A stretch of 58,984 nt of DNA from Desulfobulbus sp. (GCA_028684915.1 JAQUEZ010000018.1:1-58984); one strand, 5' to 3'; shown: positions 17,257-26,546, numbered from the stretch's first letter. Notes: generated by a model from the letters alone, not told the origin. Made by a program: numbers and translations.

Positions 17257-18552
17257 CTAAATTTTGTTTAATTCTTTGAGTATTTTATCAAGTGAATCTG
17301 TATTGCAAACAGATTCACACGATGGGCCAACGATGGTTACAGCCGGATTTTCCAGTCCTTTTAGAAGAAAATTCGATGCAATTGCATTGATTTGTTTGAT
17401 ATCCACCCCCTCGATTTGTGAACAAATTTGTTCTGATTCTATAAATTTGCCAAAATAAAACGTTTGTGTGGCCAGACTACTCATACAGGTGTGGGAATTT
17501 TCCTGAGAGATAAGATGACGTCCTTTCAATTGCATTTTGGCGGTCCATAACTCCTCCGCATCTACGGGTAACATCCCCAAAGCAAGTCCATGTACTTCAA
17601 TCATAATATGAGAAAGAACCGAATGGAGTAATTCCGGTGTTGTCGAACCTTCAATAACAATGACGCCATCATCCCTATACGCTTGGTATTCAGCGCCAAT
17701 TTCGTAGACCATTCCCACTTCTTGCCGCAATTTTCTAAAAAGCCTGGAGCTTAAACCGCTGCCAAGAATGGTTGTTAGTAAATGAATCAAATACCGTTCT
17801 GGAGCGGCGAACGGAGCGGCTTTGATACCGATGGAAAAATAGACATGGGAGACCCCTTTGCATTCGACCGAAATCCCGCCGTGAAATACCGGCGGTGCGG
17901 GAGTAACATTTTTTTTGCCATCATCAAGCATATTCCAGAAGGCGTCGGCGACATTGCCAACCACATCCTGATGATTGACGTTACCCGCTGCGGCAATAAT
18001 GAGCCGACGGGGCTGATAGTGTGTGGTGAAAAAATCGACCACATCCTGCCGTTGCAAACGAGCCACTGAAGCAATGGTTCCGCCAATTGCCCTGCCCAAG
18101 GGGTGCCCCCGCCAAATATGGGATTTCATCCGTTCGTGCGCGCAAACGTCCGCTCGGTCGAGTTGGGCGCTCAGTTCTCTGATGATGGTATCCTTCTCCT
18201 GGTGAACCGCATATTCGGCAAATTGGGAGTTGATAAGAATGTCTCCCATTAAGTCGATAAGATAGGTCCGGTAATCATCGAGAACCGTGGTGGTGAAACA
18301 GGTGTAATCCCTTGACGTGAATCCACCGACCTGTCCACCCGTGGCGTCCATCATCCGGGCGATAGCCCCGTCATCGCGCGTTTGCGTTCCGCCAAACATA
18401 AGATGCTCCGTGAGATGGGCCACGCCGCTTTGTTCTTCCGGTTCATCCATGGGCCCCGAGGTCATAAGAAACCCCAGTGAAATGGATCGAACCCCTTCAA
18501 GGCGTTTGGTGACGACTCGGATCCGGTTCTCTAAAACGCTTTGTTCGATCAT
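17257..18552 (-). CDS. M16-family zinc peptidase in the chemosensory operon
   Basis: A 431-residue M16B-type metallopeptidase of single-subunit length with the inverted zinc motif His46-Leu-Thr-Glu49-His50 (GVAHLTEHLMFGGT). The third zinc ligand is most likely the Glu of TIIRELSAQ some 75 residues later. The C-terminal half contains the usual SRLFRKLRQEVGMVYEIGA stretch. It has no signal peptide, so it is cytoplasmic. Its start overlaps the stop of the upstream cheW gene (4 bp), tying it to the chemosensory operon. Family members cut peptides or act as peptide-maturation proteases (PqqF-like). A peptidase here is unexpected. Confidence 0.9.
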   Translation of the reverse strand: MIEQSVLENRIRVVTKRLEGVRSISLGFLMTSGPMDEPEEQSGVAHLTEHLMFGGTQTRDDGAIARMMDATGGQVGGFTSRDYTCFTTTVLDDYRTYLIDLMGDILINSQFAEYAVHQEKDTIIRELSAQLDRADVCAHERMKSHIWRGHPLGRAIGGTIASVARLQRQDVVDFFTTHYQPRRLIIAAAGNVNHQDVVGNVADAFWNMLDDGKKNVTPAPPVFHGGISVECKGVSHVYFSIGIKAAPFAAPERYLIHLLTTILGSGLSSRLFRKLRQEVGMVYEIGAEYQAYRDDGVIVIEGSTTPELLHSVLSHIMIEVHGLALGMLPVDAEELWTAKMQLKGRHLISQENSHTCMSSLATQTFYFGKFIESEQICSQIEGVDIKQINAIASNFLLKGLENPAVTIVGPSCESVCNTDSLDKILKELNKI

Positions 18553-19082
18553 TCGCGACCAATACCTTCCGGAGAAGGCGCATCGTTGCCTAAGGAGACA
18601 TTATTGAGTTGCATCAGCGCAACGCATTCATCTTGCCATTGGAAGAAACCTCGTAATCCGATCGATGCCGTGAGCCAATCGGGGGCTTGCTTTTGAATAA
18701 AGCTGTTGACCAAGGCCTGCGACGAAAGCTTAAGGATTCGTATTGCCGCGTTTGTCGCCAAGGCGACTTTCAGTGGTTCTCCGGAATCGGGGTCAGAAAC
18801 GCCGGTTCGCACAACCATGAGCTGTTTGTATCGAATGCGACCTACCTCCGACGCGCGACCGCAGAGGTCGGGTAAACTGATTACCGGTAACAACCGCCCC
18901 TGATAGGCAATGATGCCGAGCAAATGTCGAGGGCTGAACGGTATTTTCTGAATCGGCCGGTTACCGAGGATTTCAACAACCTGAGTTTGGCTAAAAAGAA
19001 AACTTATATTCTGTGCACATTCTAGGCCCTCCATCGGCATGAGGAAGACTCTGGTGTCTTGGTGTCGTTGTTGTGATGCCAT
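18549..19082 (-). CDS. cheW: CheW-like coupling protein
   Basis: A 177-residue protein with a CheW fold: SQTQVVEILGNRPIQKIPFSPRHLLGIIAYQGRLLPVISLPDLCG, then ALATNAAIRILKLSS and a short C-terminal strand. It bridges chemoreceptor and CheA. It starts at the last base of the preceding stop codon (TAATG) and its own end overlaps the M16 peptidase start. Confidence 0.85.
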   Translation of the reverse strand: MASQQRHQDTRVFLMPMEGLECAQNISFLFSQTQVVEILGNRPIQKIPFSPRHLLGIIAYQGRLLPVISLPDLCGRASEVGRIRYKQLMVVRTGVSDPDSGEPLKVALATNAAIRILKLSSQALVNSFIQKQAPDWLTASIGLRGFFQWQDECVALMQLNNVSLGNDAPSPEGIGRE

Positions 19083-19570
19083 TATTCCTCAATCTTACAC
19101 GTTGGTTGATGGGCTGAGGATAGTTGCGAATCATAGCTGCTTTCCGCTGCCGCGGTCCTGAGCAAAGCGTCCATATCCGGCAACAGAATGATGTCATTGC
19201 CATTAAGGATGATCCTTGGAATCAACTCCTTTGCACGTTTCGTAAAGGCCGGCGGCAATGTCGCAGTTGTCGGCTCTGTCACGCTAACCCATTGTCCCCG
19301 CCCATGAATGGGTATTGCAGTGTAACGGTCTTTGTAGTGGAGGATGAGATAGTATTTAAGCGGTTCCCGTTTCGCGTTAAACGTGTTCTCGAAAAGACCC
19401 TGGAAATCGAAGATGAGTGCCCGTTCTCCGCTCGGCAATCGCAGGTATTTTTGATCGTTGATTACCGCCGATTGATTTGGGTCGACCTTGCATGCTCCCA
19501 CGCCGGAAACCCACTCTTTATCGATGCCGATGAGTTGTCCCTTGATAGGGGCGAGAAAAAGCGAGGTCAT
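19082..19570 (-). CDS. Divergent CheW-like protein
   Basis: A 162-residue protein with a CheW-like strand pattern. It starts FLAPIKGQLIGIDKEWVSGV, has a central RLPSGERALIFDFQGLFE in place of the usual RG-rich coupling loop, and then RYTAIPIHGRGQWVSVTEP. The key GxxxxRGxxxxVxDL pattern of true CheW is largely missing. It overlaps the CheA gene by 4 bp and the following CheW by one base. It may be an accessory coupling protein or a CheW that has lost receptor contact. Assignment rests mostly on position and weak pattern. Confidence 0.6.
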   Translation of the reverse strand: MTSLFLAPIKGQLIGIDKEWVSGVGACKVDPNQSAVINDQKYLRLPSGERALIFDFQGLFENTFNAKREPLKYYLILHYKDRYTAIPIHGRGQWVSVTEPTTATLPPAFTKRAKELIPRIILNGNDIILLPDMDALLRTAAAESSYDSQLSSAHQPTCKIEE

Positions 19571-22500
19571 ATCGCCACCTCGTCATACAAGGGGGCTTGA
19601 GTGAGTCGGGTCACGGTGTCAACAAACTCCTCGTCTTTGCACGGTTTATTGAGGAACGCCTTGGCTCCGAGCTGAAAGGCTTTCTCCCGGTGCTTGTCGG
19701 ACGTCCTTGAAGTCAGCATGATCACCGGAATGGAATCTCCTCCGGCGATATTGGGTAATTTCGTTAGAAACTCAAAACCGTTCATGTTCGGCATCTCGAT
19801 GTCCAAAAGGATGCAGTCGGGTTTTTCCGTCATGGCTTCAAGTTTTCCAAAGGCGTCCTGGCCGTCTTTTGCTTCAACCGGATTCCATCCGCTTGCGGTG
19901 ACCAACCGGCTCATGACACGACGGATGGAAATGGAATCGTCGACAATGAGGATGGTTTTGGTTCGATCTTCGATGGGTTGTTGTTGGAAGAATGTCGAAT
20001 GAACAAAAGATTCTTGTTCCGCCGCCTGGATGAGATCCGGAATATCGAGAACCGGGACGATACTCCCGTCGCCCATGACAGCGGCTCCGGAAACACCGGG
20101 AACCGTTTTTAAATGGCTTCCCAGCCCCTTGACAACGATTTCCTTTTGGCCGCTTATTTGGGGAACGGAAAGGGCAATCATCCGTCCTTCGGACTTGATG
20201 GTTAGAGCCAGAGGAGCAGTGTTTCCCCCCGGTTCTTCGCTTACGCCGAGAAGGGTTGGAAGCGCATACAGATTTACCGTGGCTCCGGATATCGTGCAGA
20301 GCCCTTTTTCCGGAAAAACATCCCTGCTGTCGAGGCGTTGGATATCAAGGATGTCGTTGAGCGGAATACCGTAGGTGATCTCGCCGATCTTGACCAGAAG
20401 GGCGCGAACAATACCCAATGTCAAAGGAATTCGCAGAACGAAGGCTGTACCCTTTCCCGGAAACGTTTCAGTGATGATTGAGCCCTGGAGTTCCTTGACG
20501 CTTTCCCTAACGACATCCATGCCAACTCCCCGTCCAGAGATTTCGCTGATCGTTTTGGTGCTAAACCCCGGGTAAAAAATCAACTCGACCAGTTGCCGTT
20601 CGTCCATATGGTCGACCTTTGCGCCCAAACCGAACTTTCTGGCCTTTGCCTTGATCGCTTCAAAATCAAGGCCCTGACCATCATCGCTGAACCGCAAGAC
20701 GATATGGTTGCGTTCCCGATGCGCGCTTAACATGATGGAGGCGGTGGTGGGCTTGTTCAGAGCTAATCGCCTTTCTTTTGATTCAACACCGTGATGCACT
20801 GCGTTACGAATAAGGTGCATCAAAGGATCGGCCAACTTTTCCCAGACCGTTCGATCCAACTCGACCCGCTCTCCTTCCATGACAAGACGGACGGGTTTTC
20901 CAAGGCGCGAGGCAACGTCGCGCACGGTGCGATGCAGTCGCGATGACAACGTCGACAAGGGGCTCATCCTCGCCCGCATCATGTGTACCTGCAATTCGCG
21001 GATAACTCGGTGCTGGCGACTGATATCGCCGTTGATGCCGCTGAAGATTCCACCAAGGTTGCTGTGGATGGCTGACACATCAATGGTTGATTCATTTAAA
21101 GAGCGAATAATCAGGTTGAGCTGAGTGTACCTATCCAATTCAAGTGCATCGAATTCTGCAAAACTTTGCCCCGATTTGATCTGGGTAAAGGTCTCATTCA
21201 GATGGGTAAACCGCTCTGAAAGTCGATCTAGCGCCTTTACCTCGAATTTTGTTTCAAGCTCCAATGCGATATCTTTGAGCCGGCGTGTTGTCAGATCCAA
21301 TTCATTAAGGGCGTTGTTGAACTGTTCCATATCTTGATCGAAACCGCTGACGCCAACCAGCAATTCATTGGTCAGGTTGATCAGGGTATCCAATTGCCCC
21401 TGGTTGATACGGATGGTTTTTGCGGTTTCAGTGGCAACAGCAGGCGTTGGCGTCTGCTTCTGTTCGGGAACAAGTACTTTTTCAACCGGAATCAATGTCT
21501 CGGAAAATATCAGAGATTGATCGGCTTCCACACCCGTTTGTTCGGGTGATTCGAGGGGAAGTTGTTCCGCCTCGGGCTGAGGCTGAGGTTCTGTCTCGAT
21601 CAGGGCTTCAAGGCGTCGATGTACATCCTTAAGGCGTTCGGAGGGGATCGTCTCCGGGGCTTCAACGAGTAAACCAAGCAGGTCCAGGGCTTCGGCCAAG
21701 GTGTTGAGCATGGTCGGATCAATGAAACGAGCGCCTTCGAAAAGCCAATCGAGGCAATCCTCCACGCCATGGGCATAGCTGGCAATCTCCTGGAGACCGA
21801 TGACGGAAGAAGCGCCTTTGATCGTGTGGACAGAACGGCTGATAGTGCGGATTTCTTCCCTGTGTTCCGTTGAAATTTCGGTCGTGAAATGGATCTCGCG
21901 TTCAAGCCTCTCCATAGACTGGTGGAGCTGTTGCAGATGCTCTTTCGCCTCCTCCCGAAACCCGTCTCTGAGCATGAGCAATTCTTCATCGCTGAAGAGA
22001 TTGGTTGACGGTGATTGCACAATGGGGGCTTTGGAGTGGGGGGGGGATTGTTTGTTGGTCGCGCTTTGTGTTGCGGAAGGAGGCGTCTGTTCGGGTTTCG
22101 TCTCGATCAGGGCTTCAAGGCGTCGATGTATATCCTTGAGGCGTTCGGAGGGGATCGTCTCCGGGGCTTCAACGAGTAAACCAAGCAGGTCCAAGGCTTC
22201 GGCCAAGGTATTGAGCATGGTCGGATCAATGAAACGAGCGTCTTCAAAAAGCCAATCGAGGAAATCCTCCACACCATGGGCATAGCTAGCAATCTCCTGG
22301 AGTCCGATGACGGAGGAAGCGCCTTTGATTGTGTGGATAGAACGGCGAATAGTGCGGATTCCTTCCCGGTGTTCCGCTGAAATTTCGGTTGTGGAATGGA
22401 TCTCGCGTTCTAGGCTTTCCAGGGAAAGGTGGAACTGTTGCAGATGCTCTTCCGCCTCCTCCCGAAACCCGTCTCTGAGCATGAGCAATTCTTCATCGCT

Positions 22501-23493
22501 GAAGAGATTGGTTGACGGTGATTGCACAATGGGGGCTGTGGAAGGGGGGATGGGCTGTTTATTGATCGAGCTTTTCGCTTCGGAAGGAGGCGGCTGTGGA
22601 GTGAATTGTTGTTGATCCTGCTCAGGATCGTTCATGCAAAGGCTTAATTGTCCAAACGTATCCTCTGCAGCCTGTTCGTCAAAGGCGTCAGGTTCCATGA
22701 TGAGTTTGGCAAGAGAATCAATGGACGCCGACAGAAGGTGGATGTGCCGCGGATCAAGGGTAATGGCGGATTCGCAGAACCAGTCCATGATGTCTTCGAC
22801 CAAGTGCGCATACGCGGAAATATCGGGAAGACCGAGAACCGCTGAAGCCCCTTTCAAGGTGTGGACGGAACGGCGGATTGTATTGAGGGGCGACCGCACG
22901 GTATCATCAACCGAAGTCGGTCCGATCACGGCTATATGGAGCTTGTCGATCGCCTGTTCCAAGATAGCAAAATGCTGTTCCGACTCGGCCTGAAACTCAT
23001 TGAGTAATGAGGTTTCCAGGTCGGAAGGCGCTGGATCTGTCGCCAACAATTCCTCGGAGTCGATGAGTCCGTCCATTTCCATGGAGAACATCGCCTCGCT
23101 CTCGTCGGCACAGATATTCGCAAAGTATTGTTGCGTCTGGTCGAAGAGTTGTGCATCGTCGAGAGGGGATCCCTGTTGCAGGCCCTGGCAATACTGTTCA
23201 AAAAGAAGCGTAGTCGAGTGCATGGCGTCGAGGACTGCAGACGAGAGCGGGACACGCCTTTCCTGGATCTCGTCAAGCACGGATTCCGTGTGTCCGGCAA
23301 TCCGGCTCAACCCCTGAATGCCGACCATGGAAGAGGCACCTTTAATAATATGTACCAACCGATAGAGTTCCGTGAAACTTTCCGAATGATTCGGGTTCGT
23401 GCGCAGTTCGTCTATATGCTGATGAATGATGGGAATATAGCTCTTCACTTCTTCGAGATATCCCGCAAAAAGAGCCTTCCTGTCTTGCGCCAT
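19567..23493 (-). CDS. cheA: Hybrid CheA histidine kinase with four HPt domains and a receiver
   Basis: A 1308-residue CheA-REC hybrid. Four HPt domains carry their phosphorylatable His at residue 48 (RLVHIIKGASS), 211 (SVHTLKGASA), 387 (SIHTIKGASS) and 556 (SVHTIKGASS). These are followed by a proline/glutamine-rich linker, the dimerisation helices, the HATPase domain (HLIRNAVHHGVES, GRGVGMDVV), the CheW-like regulatory domain and a C-terminal receiver (ILIVDDSISIRR, CILLDIEMP). The layout matches ChpA/PilL/PixL-type kinases that control type IV pili or similar outputs more than flagellar CheA. HPt3 and HPt4 are near-identical and come from a tandem duplication. It is flanked by CheW genes in one operon. 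Confidence 0.93.
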   Translation of the reverse strand: MAQDRKALFAGYLEEVKSYIPIIHQHIDELRTNPNHSESFTELYRLVHIIKGASSMVGIQGLSRIAGHTESVLDEIQERRVPLSSAVLDAMHSTTLLFEQYCQGLQQGSPLDDAQLFDQTQQYFANICADESEAMFSMEMDGLIDSEELLATDPAPSDLETSLLNEFQAESEQHFAILEQAIDKLHIAVIGPTSVDDTVRSPLNTIRRSVHTLKGASAVLGLPDISAYAHLVEDIMDWFCESAITLDPRHIHLLSASIDSLAKLIMEPDAFDEQAAEDTFGQLSLCMNDPEQDQQQFTPQPPPSEAKSSINKQPIPPSTAPIVQSPSTNLFSDEELLMLRDGFREEAEEHLQQFHLSLESLEREIHSTTEISAEHREGIRTIRRSIHTIKGASSVIGLQEIASYAHGVEDFLDWLFEDARFIDPTMLNTLAEALDLLGLLVEAPETIPSERLKDIHRRLEALIETKPEQTPPSATQSATNKQSPPHSKAPIVQSPSTNLFSDEELLMLRDGFREEAKEHLQQLHQSMERLEREIHFTTEISTEHREEIRTISRSVHTIKGASSVIGLQEIASYAHGVEDCLDWLFEGARFIDPTMLNTLAEALDLLGLLVEAPETIPSERLKDVHRRLEALIETEPQPQPEAEQLPLESPEQTGVEADQSLIFSETLIPVEKVLVPEQKQTPTPAVATETAKTIRINQGQLDTLINLTNELLVGVSGFDQDMEQFNNALNELDLTTRRLKDIALELETKFEVKALDRLSERFTHLNETFTQIKSGQSFAEFDALELDRYTQLNLIIRSLNESTIDVSAIHSNLGGIFSGINGDISRQHRVIRELQVHMMRARMSPLSTLSSRLHRTVRDVASRLGKPVRLVMEGERVELDRTVWEKLADPLMHLIRNAVHHGVESKERRLALNKPTTASIMLSAHRERNHIVLRFSDDGQGLDFEAIKAKARKFGLGAKVDHMDERQLVELIFYPGFSTKTISEISGRGVGMDVVRESVKELQGSIITETFPGKGTAFVLRIPLTLGIVRALLVKIGEITYGIPLNDILDIQRLDSRDVFPEKGLCTISGATVNLYALPTLLGVSEEPGGNTAPLALTIKSEGRMIALSVPQISGQKEIVVKGLGSHLKTVPGVSGAAVMGDGSIVPVLDIPDLIQAAEQESFVHSTFFQQQPIEDRTKTILIVDDSISIRRVMSRLVTASGWNPVEAKDGQDAFGKLEAMTEKPDCILLDIEMPNMNGFEFLTKLPNIAGGDSIPVIMLTSRTSDKHREKAFQLGAKAFLNKPCKDEEFVDTVTRLTQAPLYDEVAI
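21594..22548. repeat. In-frame tandem duplication inside cheA (507-bp period)
   Basis: Two direct copies, about 21594-22041 and 22101-22548, offset by exactly 507 bp (169 codons). Long stretches are identical, such as the part encoding SPSTNLFSDEELLMLRDGF and the part encoding DLLGLLVEAPETIPSERLKD. They encode HPt3 and HPt4 plus linker. The high DNA identity, including synonymous positions, implies recent duplication or ongoing gene conversion. Confidence 0.9.
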
Positions 23494-23539
23494 GAGTTGA
23501 CCTGTTTAAATTTATTCTTTTATCAGAAAATGCGACTGG

Positions 23540-24133
23540 TTAACGCCATTTCCGCAATAAAGGTGCCTGGCCAATTTTTTCGCTGTCCAGAACGTGGATC
23601 ATTCGGTGTTCCGGTTGAAACGCGCCTAACAGAAGGTCAGACAGGGGGGAAAGGGAGCTCCCTTGCTGCATGTTGTGTTTCTCAAGGTGATCAAGCTTCC
23701 TGTCGATGTGGACAACTCCGGTAATTTTGTCGACAATCAGGCAGCATTTGAAATCATGGTAGGCAAACAGCACGTAGGGTTTCTTCACCCTGGATTGGTT
23801 CCTGTGGGCAAGGTCAAAGAGCGTCACGAAATCAACCACTGAAAGCACCTCTCCACGAATTTGGGTGATGCCGCGAATCCAGGGAGGGAGATTGGGTAAG
23901 CGTGTGACAGGAGGGAGTTCGCCGAGTTCCAGTATGGAGCCGATATCAAGAGCTAATTCATCGTTTCCGAGAAGAAAGGAAATAAATGGCGTTCGTTTAC
24001 GGATTGAACGATGGGCGTTCGCCCTTGTTTGTTCAAGGTCCCATTGAAGGACGGGGGTGACTTCCTCGTCTATAGCGCCTAAAAGTTCCGCCAGGGATCC
24101 CGCCCGGGTATCAGCTACTTTTTCATGCATCAT
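23540..24133 (-). CDS. cheW: CheW-type coupling protein
   Basis: A CheW domain of about 198 residues after a ~45-residue N-terminal lead. ISFLLGNDELALDIGSILEL is followed by the coupling loop LPPWIRGITQIRGEVLSVVDFVTLF, then YHDFKCCLIVDKITGVVHID. This is the most canonical CheW of the cluster (IRG..RGEVLSVVD). I took the ATG at 24133. A GTG two codons upstream is possible, and neither has a strong ribosome site. It lies between cheY and cheA. Confidence 0.87.
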   Translation of the reverse strand: MMHEKVADTRAGSLAELLGAIDEEVTPVLQWDLEQTRANAHRSIRKRTPFISFLLGNDELALDIGSILELGELPPVTRLPNLPPWIRGITQIRGEVLSVVDFVTLFDLAHRNQSRVKKPYVLFAYHDFKCCLIVDKITGVVHIDRKLDHLEKHNMQQGSSLSPLSDLLLGAFQPEHRMIHVLDSEKIGQAPLLRKWR

Positions 24134-24186
24134 GATCACAAATTCAAAGAAGATTGTCCGTATTCAATCATGGCCTCTGATACCTA

Positions 24187-24549
24187 TCAGGACATCAGGC
24201 GTATGGCCTCTTCAAAAAGCTCTTTGTTTTCAAACGGTTTGGTCATGTACGCATCGGCCCCTTGTTTCTTTCCCCAGAATTCGTCACTTTTCTGATTTTT
24301 TGAAGTGAGGAGGATGACGGGCAGGTCCTGTTTGATCGACTTGATTTTACGGCAGGCTTGAAAGCCATTGAGTTTCGGCATGATCACATCCAATACGACC
24401 AACATCAGATCTTCAGACTCCACAAGCGCCAAGGCTTCCTCTCCGTCACTGGCCGTGATCACCTGGAAACCGTTTTCTTCAAAAGGAGCCCTCATTAAGT
24501 TGAGTTGGGTGGGGCTATCGTCAACTACGAGAATTTTACCTTTGGCCAT
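24187..24549 (-). CDS. cheY: CheY-like single-domain response regulator
   Basis: A 120-residue receiver only: acidic pair in ILVVDDSPTQ, phosphoacceptor Asp in LVVLDVIMPKLNG, the Thr/Ser switch in VILLTSK and Lys in MTKPFENKEL. There is no output domain. CAGGAG precedes the ATG. Likely a phosphate-accepting partner of the four-HPt CheA, as PilG/PixH-type CheY proteins are. Confidence 0.92.
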   Translation of the reverse strand: MAKGKILVVDDSPTQLNLMRAPFEENGFQVITASDGEEALALVESEDLMLVVLDVIMPKLNGFQACRKIKSIKQDLPVILLTSKNQKSDEFWGKKQGADAYMTKPFENKELFEEAIRLMS

Positions 24550-24593
24550 GTTCGTTCTCCTGTCTGCTGATTTTTCGCCTTGGCGATACGGCG

Positions 24594-25946
24594 TTAAATA
24601 TGTTTTTGGATCTCAGTAATCATCTTGTCGGGATCAAAAGGTTTGGTCAAATACGCTGCTGAACCCGCCATTTTCCCTTTTATTTTATTGATAAATCCAT
24701 CTTTGCTGGTGAGCATGATCACCGGGATTTCCTTAAATTCTTTATTCCCCTTGACGATGGATAAAATTTTATAGCCGTCCATTTTCGGCAAAATGACGTC
24801 CAGCATGATCAAATCGGGGCGTTCCTCGCTGATTTTACTGAGCGCTTCAAGTCCATCCGCGGCTTCATTGACCCGGTATCCGCTTCGACTCAAAGTAATG
24901 GCGATCACCTTCCTCGTGGTCGAACTATCCTCGACCACGAGAATAAGTTTTTTACCGCTTTGGGTTGACTCATTTTCCGGTTCTGCCACAATAGTCTCAT
25001 TTGAGTGCGCAATGGTTTCGGTAGAGGACCGCTTGGCCAAATGATTGAGCAGAATTTTAAGTTGGTTGGCGAAAAAATCCTTTGCCGGAGCCATTTTCGT
25101 CGCCTTGTCCAGATATCCGAGCGCCTCTTGGAAATTGTTGCTGTTCATGTGGATGAGGGCCAGACAATAAGTGGCGACAAGATTTCGCGGAGATTTTTTG
25201 AGGATACGAAGATATGTGTCTCTTGCTTGCTCGAGATAATGGGAATCCATCTCTGTTGATCCGGTAAGACCATTTTCGCTAATGGTCAGGCGACCATGGC
25301 AATAATGGCAAACCGTTTCTTGCTTATTGAGAGGGGCCCAACAAAAATAGCATTTGCGGGCTACATCTCCGGTCAGGTAGGGGGCGACAGTTGTGATTTT
25401 TTTTTGTTCTTCTTGGACAAAAGAGTCCTCTGGAGCAATCGCTTGAGCCATTCTCAAGGCTTTTTTCATAATTCTGACGTTGCCTTGAATACGTGAATAC
25501 CAAATCCAGCCGGAGGCGTCGTTACGATTAATTTTTATATATTGGGCAAGGTCGTTGTACGCTTCTTTTATTTGTTGCATCTCCGCTTTTTCAATGGCGG
25601 AAACAAGCAAGTGACGTCCTGATGAATATTGTTTGTTTTTTTCTTCGTCTTTAAATTTTGAAGCTTCCATTAAAATATTCATCAGAGAACGGTTAATTGT
25701 TCTCTGACAATTTCTAAAAGGCAACAATTCTACTTGGATGTCTTCCCACGAAAGTATTTCTATGGAGACATCAACCCCTTGTTCATTATTTATTTCAGCG
25801 TTTATTAATTCTCCGTTTTCAATGTCAATAAACCCTTTCTTCTCATCATGCTTGACCAATAGGGTTTGAGTCTTTTTTTCCAGAGAGAAAATCTGCAAAA
25901 TATTTTCGAGCGAGAAGCCGTCAATTTTCTTTGTTGCTGTTATCAT
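24594..25946 (-). CDS. DUF4388 - zinc ribbon/TPR - receiver protein
   Basis: A 450-residue multidomain protein and the first gene of the chemosensory operon. The N-terminal ~100 residues look like a PatA-type DUF4388 domain (KIDGFSLENILQIFSLEKKT, GFIDIENGELINAE). Then comes a helical TPR-like region, a small zinc ribbon (CYFCWAPL...CHYCHG), further TPR helices (ARDTYLRILKKSPRNLVATY) and a C-terminal receiver (LILVVEDSSTTRKV, LIMLDVILPKMDG, TKPFDPDKM). DUF4388-receiver proteins are the PixG/PilG-like partners in cyanobacterial phototaxis clusters, which supports a type IV pilus- or surface-related output. The inserted zinc ribbon is unusual. Confidence 0.82.
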   Translation of the reverse strand: MITATKKIDGFSLENILQIFSLEKKTQTLLVKHDEKKGFIDIENGELINAEINNEQGVDVSIEILSWEDIQVELLPFRNCQRTINRSLMNILMEASKFKDEEKNKQYSSGRHLLVSAIEKAEMQQIKEAYNDLAQYIKINRNDASGWIWYSRIQGNVRIMKKALRMAQAIAPEDSFVQEEQKKITTVAPYLTGDVARKCYFCWAPLNKQETVCHYCHGRLTISENGLTGSTEMDSHYLEQARDTYLRILKKSPRNLVATYCLALIHMNSNNFQEALGYLDKATKMAPAKDFFANQLKILLNHLAKRSSTETIAHSNETIVAEPENESTQSGKKLILVVEDSSTTRKVIAITLSRSGYRVNEAADGLEALSKISEERPDLIMLDVILPKMDGYKILSIVKGNKEFKEIPVIMLTSKDGFINKIKGKMAGSAAYLTKPFDPDKMITEIQKHI

Positions 25947-26546
25947 TTATTTTTTCCTGAAAGACACAACTAAAAAATTCGATTTTCATTGCTCTGCTTC
26001 AGCACGATTTGATTATACTCTCCCATAAAGAAACAATACCAGTATTTAGCAACACCTGAACATCATTTTAAGAGTTTCATATGGTAATCGTTCCACGGAT
26101 AATCAAATGCTTTTATATTTGCAAAATTTGATCCAAAATTTGAGAAATATCGAAATATCAAGGTGAATATTAGTATTTTATTGTGATATATCTTCTTCTA
26201 TATTCGATGTTAAGCTTCGTAAATGACGGGATAAAATTGGTAAGTAATAAGGACTCCAGGTAATCAATCTGGGCAAATTTGCCCAAGAAGGAATTGATTG
26301 ATCGGATAATGATCGGTGCCTGCTGTGTATAATGGTGAAATATTTATAGATTAAATAAATTACAGGCTAAATTAACCCGAATTTCCGTAGGGCAACTGAA
26401 ACGATCTGTATAATTATCAATTGTGACTTTATTAAATTATTGGGCCTCTATACTGACAAATTCTGTCACAGCTGACATTCTACGTCATATCCATTTGTCG
26501 GTTACAGACCTGGCTGCAAAGAACCAATACAAAGCTGCGTTCAGAT
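25947..26546. other. AT-rich leader of the chemosensory operon
   Basis: About 600 bp with no gene. It should hold the minus-strand promoter of the chemosensory operon. A small perfect inverted repeat GGGCAAATTTGCCC lies at 26272-26285 and could be an operator. I cannot place a confident -10/-35 pair. Confidence 0.45.
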
